In this document: positions 30,241 to 40,224 of the stretch, piece after piece | How the letters are laid out: each line of letters opens with the position of its first letter | Numbering within the stretch: the stretch's first letter is position 1 | Assembly (NCBI RefSeq): GCF_030060925.1 | Contig: NZ_CP045455.1 | Span: 1,392,517 to 1,456,516, forward strand | Reading direction: 5' to 3' | DNA: 64,000 nt | Origin: Spiroplasma sp. SV19 | Lineage (GTDB): Bacteria > Bacillota_I > Bacilli_A > Mycoplasmatales > Mycoplasmataceae | Translations under genes and position numbers: made by a program | Notes under the pieces: generated by a model | Seen by the model: only the letters and a program-made list of their open reading frames with translations | Told to the model about the DNA's origin: nothing | Database searches by the model: none

Positions 30241-30789
30241 AAATAATGAACAATTAATTGATTTAAATAAAGTTTTAGAAAATAATAACAAAATAAATTC
30301 ACATGCAGAAACAAAAAGTTATTATGCTTTAGTATTACTAGGTTTGTTATCTGTACCCTTATTTAGTCTACTTGTTGAAATGTTAAATTTAAAGTTATTT
30401 AATTTTTGATATAACAAACTATTATTTACGCTTTCTTTAGTTTTATTGTTTTTCTCTTTATTTTCATTACTGTATTCATTTATTCCAAGATTAGCAATTA
30501 AATTAAAAAGAAAGAAAAAGATATTGGTAAAATATCTAATGATTTTAATAAGGATTATTATCATTACAGATTTTGAGCAAATATTAAGTACATTGATTTA
30601 CTAGAAATTGAAAAATTTCTTAATAATTTAAATATTAAAATAGTTGGAACAATTAGTTTATTAAAGCAAATTATAGATATTGCATGAATAGCAAAAATAA
30701 AATTTCGTGCGTTTAATATAACTATTATTTTGCAGATGTTTTTAATTATTACTATGGTTATTTTAGCAATAATGTTAGTTTTTATTTAA
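30230..30789 (+). pseudogene. pycTM: Pycsar membrane effector (PycTM-like), frameshifted
   Basis: From ATG 30230 the first part has INSHAETKSYYALVLLGLL, starting a membrane helix (about residues 31-53), and a second helix (about 63-86). A basic stretch KLKRKKK follows. In the A-rich segment 30504-30522 the frame changes by one base. The continuation reads YHYRFWANIKYIDLLEIEKF, then LLKQIIDIAWIAKIKFRAFN and a last hydrophobic helix, to TAA 30789. This order, two helices, a soluble middle, then a sensor I-x-x-K-x-x-x-F helix and a final membrane segment, matches PycTM effectors, which damage the membrane when the cyclic nucleotide binds. About 186 residues if repaired. As read, only a truncated two-helix protein is made. 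Confidence 0.75.
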
Positions 30790-30956
30790 AAAATTAAAAT
30801 GATGGTTGCTTAATATGAAATGTTATAAAAGTAATAGAGAGATATTAAAAATAACTAAAATACATATAGTAAGGGATGCTTTGTATGAACAAAAGCAGGT
30901 GCTTAAGTTGGGGTTCTTTTAAAAATTTTTTGCAAGTATGATTCAAAATTACATAT

Positions 30957-30990
30957 AAAAAGTTTACATTAAGTAAACTTTTTAATTCAA
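30957..30990. terminator. Terminator after the Pycsar pair
   Basis: AAAAAGTTTAC (30957-30967) pairs perfectly with GTAAACTTTTT (30973-30983) over a 5-base loop. It works on both strands. Confidence 0.7.
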
Positions 30991-30991
30991 T

Positions 30992-31243
30992 TTATTTTTC
31001 AGCACTAGGAATATATTGTGCACCATTACCAATGATAATAAACTTGACATTTTCGATGTTATCGTAGTGTTCGTTAATAAAATGATAAATAGCATTTCAG
31101 TACTTATTACTTGAAATTAATGTCTTTTCATTACTCATCGAGATAATCATTCGTTTATTTTTAATGCCATTATTTTTATCACACTCTCTATTAAACAATG
31201 TTTCTATGGCAGTTGTAAATAGTAAAGGATGTTCTGTGGGAGC
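30992..31243 (-). pseudogene. UPF0236/ISLre2-type transposase, internal fragment
   Basis: The minus strand reads TAIETLFNRECDKNNG, SNKYWNAIYHFINEHYDN and FIIIGNGAQYIPSAEK to TAA. UPF0236 transposases carry a similar GDGA-x-WI segment around a catalytic Asp; here the Asp is Asn. No start codon is present. It may be debris of the same kind of element as at 25.0-25.3 kb. Confidence 0.5.
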
Positions 31244-31244
31244 A

Positions 31245-31272
31245 AAAAACAGCTTGACCAAGCTGTTTTTAT
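31245..31272. terminator. Hairpin terminator
   Basis: AAAAACAGCTT (31245-31255) pairs with AAGCTGTTTTT (31260-31270) across a 4-base loop. A and T runs allow use on either strand. Confidence 0.7.
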
Positions 31273-31361
31273 AGTTAAATATTTAATTTATCAATAATAT
31301 TTGATGTTATTTTACAATTATTATTTTATTTATAAATCTAAAGTATAAGTCAAATTTAGTC

Positions 31362-32297
31362 TTATATTTTTAGGTTTTTATTTTTAAACAAAAACAAATC
31401 TAGGTATCCAAAACTAAATGTTAAAAAGACGATACTTATTGTACAAATAGCGATTGCAATTTTATTAAATCCTAAATATTTATGTTCTGATAAATACAAA
31501 ATTTTATTTTTATCTAAAGGGATAATTACTTCATTAGCTATATCACTTATTGAAAATTTTAATGGAATTACTATTAGTGATTGTAAAGAAATATATTTAA
31601 TATATTCTAACCCCGTATAACCTGTTGGATTCATATCATAAATTAATAATATTATTCAAGATACTAACATTCAGAATGTAATTAATGAGTTAATTATATT
31701 TGCAACCATTGTTTTTTCAATTAAACAAATTGAAATCAAGGTATATATTACAATCAATAAGAAAACAAATAAAATAAATTGCAAACCATAAAGAAAAACA
31801 TAACCAAATCACTTATTTGCATCATAACTAATTCCAGAAAAAATTAAAATAATAATTCATGATGGAATAAAAATTATTAAGTTAGACAACATAATATACA
31901 ATATCTTCGATCCTAAAATTTGTTTTCTTGATAAGGGCATTGTTAATCAAAAACTAATTTGTCCACCATTAATTTCTTTCATAAAATTTCTATTAATTAA
32001 AATCAATGTAAAAATTGAATAATAAACAAGTGCCGGACTAGCAAATAAGGCTCAATTTAACATTTGTGAAATTGAAATAAGAGCATCACCTACTGTAGAA
32101 GTTCCTGTTTTAAGATTTACATCATAAATTCCAATAACTGGTGTTTTTACACCTTCAACATGGGATATTAATGTCATTCCCATCAAAGCAACTGTAATAA
32201 TTACTCAGAATAGCCCAAAAAATAATATTAGTTTTCAATTAATTCGCAAATGATTTTTTATAATATTAAAATTTTCATAGAAAAAATTTGTTTTCAT
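31362..32297 (-). CDS. ABC transporter permease (ABC-2 type)
   Basis: From ATG 32297 this 311-residue protein has about six hydrophobic segments. LILFFGLFWVIITVALMGM is the first, followed by an extracytoplasmic loop and FWLTMPLSRKQILGSKI, the conserved MPxSR-x-x-I-x-x-K segment of ABC-2 permeases. Its start codon shares one base with the stop of the ATPase gene upstream, so the two are translationally coupled. Together they would export a lipid, peptide or drug. The substrate is unknown. It is intact. Confidence 0.8.
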
Positions 32298-33001
32298 TAT
32301 AAAACACTTTCCTTTACATATAATTTTTTAAAATGTTTTTCTAGTTTAGTAATATCAGCATTTTTAATTTCTAATTCTTCTATTAATTTCCCGTCCTTAA
32401 TAAAACCAACTTTGTCACAAAGTTTAGTTATTTCTTCAAAGATATGCGAACAAATAATTATTGTAGTGTCTTTGCTGCTTTTCATTTTCAAAATTAATTC
32501 ATTAAATTGATTTTTCATAACTGGATCTAAGCCACTTGTTGGTTCATCTAAAATTAAAATTTTTGGTTTAATCATTGTTGCAGCTATTAAAGCAATTTTT
32601 TGTTTCATTCCTTTTGACATTTTTTTAATTTTTTGATTTGTATCAAGTTCAAAATGTAATATTAATTTTTCAACATAACTTCAATCAAGATTTTTCCGAA
32701 ACTTAAAAATCATTTTTAAATATTCAATTCCTTTTAAGTCTTCATATAAACTAATTTCTCCAGCAACATAACCAGTATATTCCATAATTTCCTTACTTTT
32801 ATCTCATGGATTTAAATCATTAATTAAAATTACACCAGAATCTGGTTTGATAAATCCCATTATTTGACGAATTAAAGTTGTTTTTCCAGCACCATTTGGC
32901 CCTAAAATCCCATATACTTCACCATCATTAATATTAAGATTAATTTTAAAGTTTCCAATTTTTTCACCATATTTTTTTGTTACCTCATTTACTTTAATCA
33001 T
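32297..33001 (-). CDS. ABC transporter ATP-binding protein
   Basis: A 234-residue ABC ATPase. Walker A is [10 protein letters not shown], the signature [11 protein letters not shown] (a degenerate LSGGQ), Walker [13 protein letters not shown], and the switch His lies in IICSHIF. The start ATG 33001 is preceded by AGGAGGT at ideal spacing, the best ribosome binding site in this part of the window. It drives the permease encoded downstream. The long gap to neighbours on either side suggests a two-gene operon. Confidence 0.9.
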
Positions 33002-33157
33002 TATGACCTCCTGTTATGATTAATTTGCTAATGGAACTTACTACTTTGTATTAAGTATAACGGATAAAACAAATAATAGTTTAATTATAAAAATTATTTT
33101 ATTAAATATTTTAGTTTAAGTTTGAAAAAATATTAAATAGTAAATGCTAAGACTAGT

Positions 33158-33226
33158 ATGGTATTAAGAGCATTAAATATTATTGATCAAGAATTAGCAC
33201 AAAAAATAAAGAAAGAGAGTAATTAA
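33158..33226 (+). CDS. Possible 22-residue peptide or gene tail
   Basis: A short frame (MVLRALNIIDQELAQKIKKE...) ends 4 bases before the next gene. It may be the remaining C terminus of a lost protein. Confidence 0.2.
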   Translation: MVLRALNIIDQELAQKIKKESN

Positions 33227-33229
33227 AAT

Positions 33230-33466
33230 ATGAATAATTTAAATAATAAATTGGATCATAAGCATTATTGATGAATAAAAAATACTCTTTTTCGACATTA
33301 TTCAAAAGAACAAATTTTAGATGTATTTCATAAAATAAATGTTGCAATTGCAGAGGAAAAAAAGAATCAAGAAATTTTGCCTTGAGTTAATGATACTGAA
33401 TTAGCACGAAAACATTATTGATGAGTTAGAAATATTTTGTTTAAATATTATAAATATGAAAATTAA
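33230..33466 (+). CDS. Small Trp-rich protein with an internal duplication
   Basis: This 78-residue frame becomes visible only when its five TGA codons are read as Trp. The N-terminal DHKHYWWIKNTLFRHY and the C-terminal RKHYWWVRNILFKYY are clearly repeats of one unit (HYWW-[IV]-[KR]-N-x-LF-x-x-Y), joined by a charged linker. AAGAAAGAGAG lies upstream as a ribosome binding site. I do not know the family. Both WW pairs are encoded by TGATGA, which would be read as stops by any host or phage using the standard code. Confidence 0.55.
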
Positions 33467-33544
33467 TTAAGGTTATTAATAATATTTGTGATATTTCTAT
33501 TTTTTAGATATAATACAAGTATAAAATTATATGGAGTTACAGAA

Positions 33545-34459
33545 ATGGGTAGAATAAATAAAATAGAGATATTAAAATATGGCGAAAATGAGTTTTCAAA
33601 AGTATCGTCAGTATCATCGCGTATTAAAGTTATGTTTTTTCAAAAAAAATATTCATCTGAAGCTTTTGAAATATTCAATGATTGATTATCAAAACCATTG
33701 GTATATATCTTAAAAGGATATGATTATGAAAATGATAATTTTCAGTTTTATGTTGGAGAAACTATTAATTTTTTTCAACGTTCTAATAATTTTGAGCATT
33801 ATTATAATGAAGAATGAGTTGAACAGATTATAATAATTAGTTCAAAAGATCAAGAGCAAATATTTAATAAAAGTGAGTTACAATATTTTGAAAAAATTTT
33901 TATTAACAAATTAAATGATAATAAAAATATACTTATTTTAAAAAAATAATAACAGTGGTCAAAATACTCCAAATTGAAGTTCGGAGGAAAAATACTTATT
34001 AAATTTAGAAATAGAGACTATTTTAACTTTTATTCAGTTGATTAAAGAAGATTGATTTGAAAAACTTAATAATAATATAAAAATTGAGGATATAATTGAT
34101 TCTGAAATTCGAGATAAAAATAATTTTATTGATATTGAACATAATTTCAATGATAAAAGTGTAGTAAAAGCTTTATTTAATTTAACTGATAATTCTGTAA
34201 TTATTAAAAAGGAACAAAAGTTATGAATTATTTGGAAAATAAAAACATTTCAAAAAAATTAATAAATATTTTTGAAAATGATGATGCTCTTTTTAAAGAA
34301 AAAGATAAAAACAAAAAACAGTTAACATTAAATAAAGATCTTTATTGTAATTCTGTTTCGTATGCTAGTGTAATATTATCAGGGAATAGAAATAATGGAT
34401 GAGATTTTTGAACAATATCAAATAATAAAAATAAATTAAGTACAATAAGAAAATTATAG
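33545..34459 (+). pseudogene. GIY-YIG nuclease fused to DUF4357, frameshifted
   Basis: From ATG 33545 (GGAG upstream) the first 134 codons contain LVYILKGYDYENDNFQFYVG and ETINFFQRSNNFEHYY, the GIY-YIG core with YVGE-x-x-N-x-x-x-R. Stops at the A7 run near 33941-33947 end this frame. The next frame reads NTPNWSSEEKYLLNLEIET, a typical linker after such domains. A third frame gives KDLYCNSVSYASVILSGNRN and NGWDFWTI, the DUF4357 signature, ending at TAG 34459. At least two frameshifts. Repaired length is about 304 residues. Proteins of this architecture occur widely beside mobile elements and R-M genes, but their substrate is not known. Confidence 0.75.
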
Positions 34460-34508
34460 TTTTCATATTTTTATTTCATAGTACAATTTATATTGTAGAT
34501 GACCAATG

Positions 34509-34550
34509 ACACGTGTCAGACATTTTTAAATGTCTGACACGTGTTTTTTA
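34509..34550 (+). terminator. Very strong terminator hairpin
   Basis: A 17-bp perfect stem (34509-34525 with 34528-34544) over a 2-base loop contains ACACGTGTCAGACATTT and is followed by T6. It is much richer in G+C than its surroundings. Confidence 0.8.
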
Positions 34551-34623
34551 TATTGGTATATGACAATCATGAAAAATAATTACAAAAAATATGAAGTAAA
34601 TAAAAAAAGAGGAGAAAAACAAA

Positions 34624-34878
34624 ATGAATTTTTATTTAGTCAAGAAAAAAATAGAAAGTGCTGTTAATAATACATTATCGCGTTTACAAGAAGAAAATAA
34701 AATTCTTTCAAATTTAGGGAAAATTATAGATGAAATACAAGATGTTAGAAATCAAAAAACCGTTGCTCATGCAAATAATGAAGTACTTTCTAATTTTGAA
34801 AGTAAAATAATTTATGAGAGTTTAGAATATTTAATTTGGGCAATTGATTTTATTAAAAAACAAATTGTAATTCAATAA
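34624..34878 (+). CDS. Small HEPN/Abi_C-like protein
   Basis: This 84-residue helical protein has AGGAG ten bases before its ATG. IIDEIQDVRNQKTVAHAN provides Arg42-Asn...His49, the R-N-x(5)-H of HEPN folds, followed by a long helix (IIYESLEYLIWAIDFIKKQ) as in the C-terminal domain of abortive-infection proteins. It is shorter than complete HEPN domains (about 110-130), so it may be a surviving C-terminal part with a newly used start or a minimal version. The position between two GIY-YIG genes fits a defence or mobile cargo role. Confidence 0.6.
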   Translation: MNFYLVKKKIESAVNNTLSRLQEENKILSNLGKIIDEIQDVRNQKTVAHANNEVLSNFESKIIYESLEYLIWAIDFIKKQIVIQ

Positions 34879-34899
34879 AATATTGAAAAATAATGTCAG

Positions 34900-34925
34900 A
34901 ATATGGTGCAAGCCATATTTTTTGT
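34900..34925 (+). terminator. Terminator after the HEPN-like gene
   Basis: AATATGG (34900-34906) pairs with CCATATT (34913-34919) and is followed by a T run. Confidence 0.55.
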
Positions 34926-34976
34926 TATAATATGCCTAGGTAGCAACATATATATTAATTTTGAAAAAGGAGAAAT

Positions 34977-35590
34977 ATGGATATAAAGATTAAATTTTTT
35001 TTGTTTTGCAAAAATTATTAATCTTTTTAAATAAGTTTTATGGCAGGAAAAAAGCAGATAAATTATATGATTCATTAGGCAAACAAAAATTAGACATAAT
35101 TAAATATATCAAATTTAATAGAACATGGACATTAAAACAATTTGATGAATTTAAAAAAATGGATGATAAGCTATTTCAATGTTTTGAGATTTATGCAATT
35201 TTTACTCTAAATCCATTTAGAGTTTACGTTGGCCAGACTAAAGATTCATTTTATGATCGGATAAAAGAACATTATAAATCATTATGAAAAGTTATTCATC
35301 AATTAAATGGTAGAAAATTTAAGCAAGATCTTGCCAATTCAGTTCCCCCTAGGCTTAAAAAGTATATTTTTGAACAAAAATATGGCATTATTGATAAACT
35401 ACAAATTTCAATCTTAATAAAATTTCCTAAAAATCTTTATAGAAATACAGATAAAGATTATCAAAAAGAATTAGAAGAGTGTCTAATTGAATTAGAACAG
35501 CACTATATTGAAATGTTTAAAGCAACAGGTCAAAATGGGTTTAATTCTGAAACAGCATATGAAACAGGAGAAAGAAAGGATAGTACATAA
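34977..35590 (+). pseudogene. GIY-YIG domain protein, frameshifted at its start
   Basis: AAAAAGGAG precedes ATG 34977, but a T8 run at 34995-35002 shifts the frame after eight codons. One more T would give an open protein of about 205 residues ending at TAA 35590. It contains LLIFLNKFYGRKKADKLYD, then FEIYAIFTLNPFRVYVGQTK and DSFYDRIKEHY, a GIY-YIG nuclease core (YVGQT-x-x-x-x-x-R-x-x-x-H). It has no DUF4357. The rest of the gene is intact, so a length switch at the T tract is possible. Confidence 0.7.
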
Positions 35591-35629
35591 TATAATGATA
35601 TATAATTGAGATGAAGAATTGGATTAATT

Positions 35630-35917
35630 ATGCCAACAATAAATAAAGTACATACCAGACATAATTGATATGCAAGAATGATTGAATTTCTTAATAAGGT
35701 CGAATATGATAAAGTGAATAAAAGTTGGTTTGCATATCGCAACGATTTATTACAATGATCTAATTGAGGGGATAAAAAATTAGTATATAAACCACCAGCA
35801 TTGTTAGAATATAAAAGAACAGTTTCTGGCAAAGGATATTATCAAATTAAAGTGGAAGTTTTGAAAGAAGCGATCCAATTTTGAAAAGATAATTATGAAA
35901 TAAAATGAATGAAATAA
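35630..35917 (+). CDS. Unrecognised 95-residue protein
   Basis: A frame with five TGA Trp codons reads MPTINKVHTRHNWYARMIEF, then SWFAYRNDLLQWSNWGDKK and EAIQFWKDNYEIKW. It is rich in aromatic residues and basic. No clear ribosome binding site precedes it. A short frame (ATG 35594) in front may be its original start. The family is not recognised. Association with the GIY-YIG gene 39 bases upstream is the only context. Confidence 0.4.
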
Positions 35918-35935
35918 ATTATAAGGAGAATATAT

Positions 35936-36078
35936 ATGAGATATTTACAAGTAAAAACTATCGTTCAATAGAAGATGGAATATTTAATTTTGGAAATATT
36001 AATTTTTTTATTGGTGATATATAATTAATACAGGAAAAACATCAAATTTATATCCCATAAACAACCACATAATTTATT
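35936..36078 (+). pseudogene. N-terminal fragment of an ATPase
   Basis: ATAAGGAGA precedes ATG 35936. With small frame corrections the sequence reads MRYLQVKNYRSIEDGIFNFG and NINFFIGD-N-TGKTS, an AAA/SMC-type start with a damaged Walker A. Nothing follows in any frame after about 36078, so the gene was truncated. The remaining bases to 36322 are empty. Confidence 0.5.
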
Positions 36079-36322
36079 CAATCTTTAATATTATATTTTT
36101 ATTTTATAAAATAATATGTTAATATTTTATTGACATATGATGTCGGGATTTAATTATGTATTAGAATTTAAATTATTTATAATATGGGACGAATTAATTT
36201 AATAAATACATTATATTAAAGTATCAAATATCAAAATATTAAACATGTATCAATATATATTACGTATAAACACGGAAATATTAAAGCTAATAATAACAAA
36301 ATATAGAAAGGAAATATTATTA

Positions 36323-37399
36323 ATGAAAAAATTATTATCAATTTTGGGTTTAGCTGTTTTAACAACTTCTAGTGTAACAACAGTAGTGAGTTGTACACCA
36401 TCAGCTAACCATACCGAAACTATTCATGATAAAATCAAAAAATCACTACAAAAACCAATTAATTTTGACGATGACTGAATTATTGACTATGGTGAATCAA
36501 AAAAAAATCTTGAATATTTTACTAATAGTATTGTTAATAATCGATGAACATTATTTAATAAATTGGTTACTGACCTGGTAACAAAACAGTTGATAAAAGA
36601 TATTCCAAATCTTTTAAAAATATATCCATACTTTTCGCTTTCAGCAGTAGTTACTATTAAGAGTTTTAATGACATAAGATCAAGTATTCAGGAACAAACA
36701 AAAGTCACTTTTAATTATGATGTGGGATATAACTTGGAACAATTACAAGATATCCCAGCATCTGATTTACAGGCAAGTAACCCCATATGAGACCCAACGT
36801 CAGATATGTTAGCACTTTATGATGGTTCATCATTTGGGCAGTTTATAATTGAAGGAGTAGATAATCAAAATCAAATGTCATTTGAAGAAAAATCATTTAT
36901 TAGTGATGATAAAGCAAGATTAAATTATTTATCTGAAATGTTAAATAATAGTCGTTCAATAGTTGCTTATGATGGTGATTATAGAAAATTTTTAATGATG
37001 GAATCGTATATTTCGTATGCAAAACTAAATAAAGTAGATTTTCCGGAAGAAGATTTAGTAAAACAGATTCATAATGATGAAAGTATTTTTAATATGAAAA
37101 AAAATTTATTGTTAAAAGGGATTCATAACAGTGTTATGAAAGATGGAAATGTAGAATCTTTAGTAAAATCTATGCCTTCAATATTAGATGATATAGATAT
37201 TGATATTTCTTTGGTCAGAGCGGTTTTAACATCTGAGATAAAAGCAGATAAAAAGTTGGAATATGTCTATGGTTCAAAATCAAACTATTACAGCAAGGAT
37301 ATGCTAGTTGTAAATGCCCAAATAAATTTAAAAAAAGGTGATGTTGTCTCTGATGTAACTATTAATGAACAATTAGCTTTAAAAATTTCCTATGTTTAA
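36323..37399 (+). CDS. Lipoprotein
   Basis: This 358-residue protein starts MKKLLSILGLAVLTTSSVTT and has the lipobox VVS-Cys at residue about 24, so it is lipid-anchored to the outer face of the membrane. The rest is hydrophilic and mostly helical, with charged segments. The same signal-peptide style recurs at 59246, 60803 and 62603. AAAGGAAA lies upstream of ATG 36323. It is followed 21 bases later by the large surface protein genes and probably shares their transcript. It is intact with TGA as Trp. No enzyme motif is seen. Confidence 0.8.
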
Positions 37400-37420
37400 T
37401 AGAAACAGAGGAATGTATGT

Positions 37421-40223
37421 ATGAAGAAAAAAACTTTGTCTGCTCGTGAAGTAGTTGATAAGATTTTTAACATTGGCCAAAAACCAATTTGAAAATCTAA
37501 AAGATTTATTAGTTTAATATCAACAGTTGTCTTATTGGGAGCAACTGGAATTACGACAGGGTGTATATTAGCAAGTAATAAAACCGAACAACAAGTATAT
37601 TATAAATTTGATGACAAAATCTTTAGTTCAAGATCAAATGCAATTGGGTATGCAATGAATAATGCTGATACGAGATCATTAGGGTATAATACAAATAATT
37701 ATTTATTTGATGGTGAAGTGTTCCAAAATCGTGAATCATTAAATAGTCATTTGAAAGATAAGTTTTCAATTAGTACGGTAAAAACTATTAGAAATCCAGG
37801 TGAATATACTATTAAATAGTAGTGGAGAACTTTCACGTGATGTTTTAACAGCATCATATGAAAAACCAATAACAGTTTATAAAGGTAATGACGGTAGTGC
37901 ATATCTGAATAAAGATGAAGCACTAAGTACTTTTCAAAATTACCAAAAAATATATAACATTGAAGGTGACATTCGTTATAACGAATATGAAGCAAGAGAG
38001 TTATATGAAAATTCAATTAAGAAAAAATTAGAAGACAATGCAAATAGTAAAACTACTTGTTATATTCAAGGTGCTATTTGTGAGACAGAACAAGAAATTA
38101 AAAATTGATTAAGAAGTAGTGTGAAAAATGGGTTTGAATATCAAGGCCAATATTTTTCAGATTATAACTTTTCAGATTTTAAGACAGTAATGAATAATAT
38201 TGATCAATATACTGTTGATAAATATGTCAAAGAAGTAGTCGACCCTGATAAAAGTTCATATTGAATTTCACATGATAAAGGTGATTCAAATGATGGATTT
38301 TTTATCGGACCTAAATATGTTGAAACAGCGCAGCAATTGCCAAGTGTTCCAAAGTTTAATGAAGTTAGTTCATTTACACCATCATTATTCTTTATTGGCG
38401 CAGCAATGCAGCCATTTTCTCAACTGAGTTCATATCTGTATGAAAAACAAAATAAGCAATATGGATGAGAACAAAAAGATTTTAAAATATTTTTAGATTT
38501 TTTAAGTAATAATAATATATTGTCTAAAAATACAAATGATAATTTTAAGGAACTTGTTAAAACTTTAAAGATTCCTAACCAAATTCTTGCTGATTCAACA
38601 ACGGGACTAAATGATATCTCCGTTCCAAGTTTCAATGATTTTCATAAACTATTAGTAGCCATGAAACGAATATTAACTTTTGTTAAAGTATATGCTTCAT
38701 CAGTAGAAAATACAGCAACAATATTAGAAAAAAGCTTCAAAGAAATGATTGTGGAAGTATTAAATAATAACAAAGAAACTATGTCAGTATTATTAGATTA
38801 TACTAACCAAGATGATAACAAAGGAGCTAATGTGTTACTTAACAATGAAATATCATTTGATGATGTTTATAACATGTTTTTAAATCAAGCAGCATTTTAT
38901 GAAGAAAACAATGAACGTCGAGCAATTCTAAACATCGTTGAAAATATTCAATCAGCAGTTGATAACATTATGAATGTTATTGGCGCAGGAGCATCTATTG
39001 CTGGGGGATTTAAGGATTTGTATGGTTCAAATAATAGTAGTGATAAAGCAATTCAAGAAGGTCGTAAAAAATTGAATGGTGAATTAAAAGATTCAGTGAA
39101 TAGTAATATGGATGTTGTTTTAGATAAGCTGCATATTAAACCGGATACTTTTAAAGCACCTAGTTCATATGCTGGTGTTATTCCAATTGCAAATATTATT
39201 ACGGGAGTATGAGAATTATCAAAAACATTAAGTTTTATTTCATTAAAAACAATGGAATTTAAAATTGATCAAAATAATTCATTGTACTATGTTGTGCCAA
39301 CTTTTAAAATTCCAATTTTAAATATTGAATTAACTTCAGCACAACCAAACTCAGTTGTAACTAAGTTAACAGAATCACCACTGAACTATATGTTACCAAG
39401 TGATGGCAGTGTTAAAGATAAAAAATTATATGAATTTAATGATCATTATTATTTATCAAAAGAAAATGCTAAAGAAGATTTAATTGAACAAATATATTTA
39501 CATCCGGAAAGATATGTTCCAAATAAAAAATTACTAATAAATATTATGGCAAAAGATATTCCATATATTTTACCATCAGAAATTAGTGAAGCTAATATTT
39601 GTGGAACAACAACAGACGATCAAAATTGTATTAATCAAACTGATTATGATTCGAAATTAAGTGAAGAAAAAAATAAATTTGTTGACCAAATGTTTGGTTT
39701 ATATTATGAACCTAATAAGAAAGAATTCTTTTTAGATGGATTCGGTAATTATTTTGAAACAAGACAAGAAGCATTAACTAGTTTAGCAGAAAATGTAGCA
39801 AAATCAAACTTTGATGTTTCATATAGTTATAAAACAAGAACCGGAAAAGAAATTATTACTGAAACAAAAGAAGAAATAATTGATTTTATTAATAAGAATG
39901 AAGTTATTGATCAAAAACAAATTATAAATAGTGATTTAATCATTTCTTCATCATATGATAGTTTATCAGAGCATATGGGAATTAACTTTGATGTTTATGA
40001 AATGAATTATTATGGCGACTTAAAATATTTTATGTCATATGAACAAGCATGAAATTATTTAATGAATCATATTAATTATCAAGTGTTAAACTTTGATGCA
40101 ACATCAAATACTTTCGGGTTTGGTAAACATGAATTCTTCTCTGAAAATGATTTTGTCGCATGAGTAAATGCAAACTTAGAACCTGTGAAAGCAAGTGAAG
40201 TTAAAGGAAAGGTTGTGAATTAA
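37421..40223 (+). pseudogene. Large surface protein, single frameshift
   Basis: ATG 37421 gives a basic start (MKKKTLSAREVVDKIF) and a membrane segment SLISTVVLLGATGITTGC, then an extracellular region. A stop at 37819 follows loss of one A near 37814 (EYTIK-NSSGEL if repaired). The second frame is then open to TAA 40223. About 933 residues in all. The ectodomain has many copies of a short motif such as YLFDGEVFQNRESLNSHL and FFLDGFGNYFETRQEALTSL. A glycine-rich hydrophobic stretch (NVIGAGASIAGGF) lies in the middle. It is probably an adhesin-like or membrane-anchored surface protein. The function is not recognised. Confidence 0.7.
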
Positions 40224-40224
40224 A

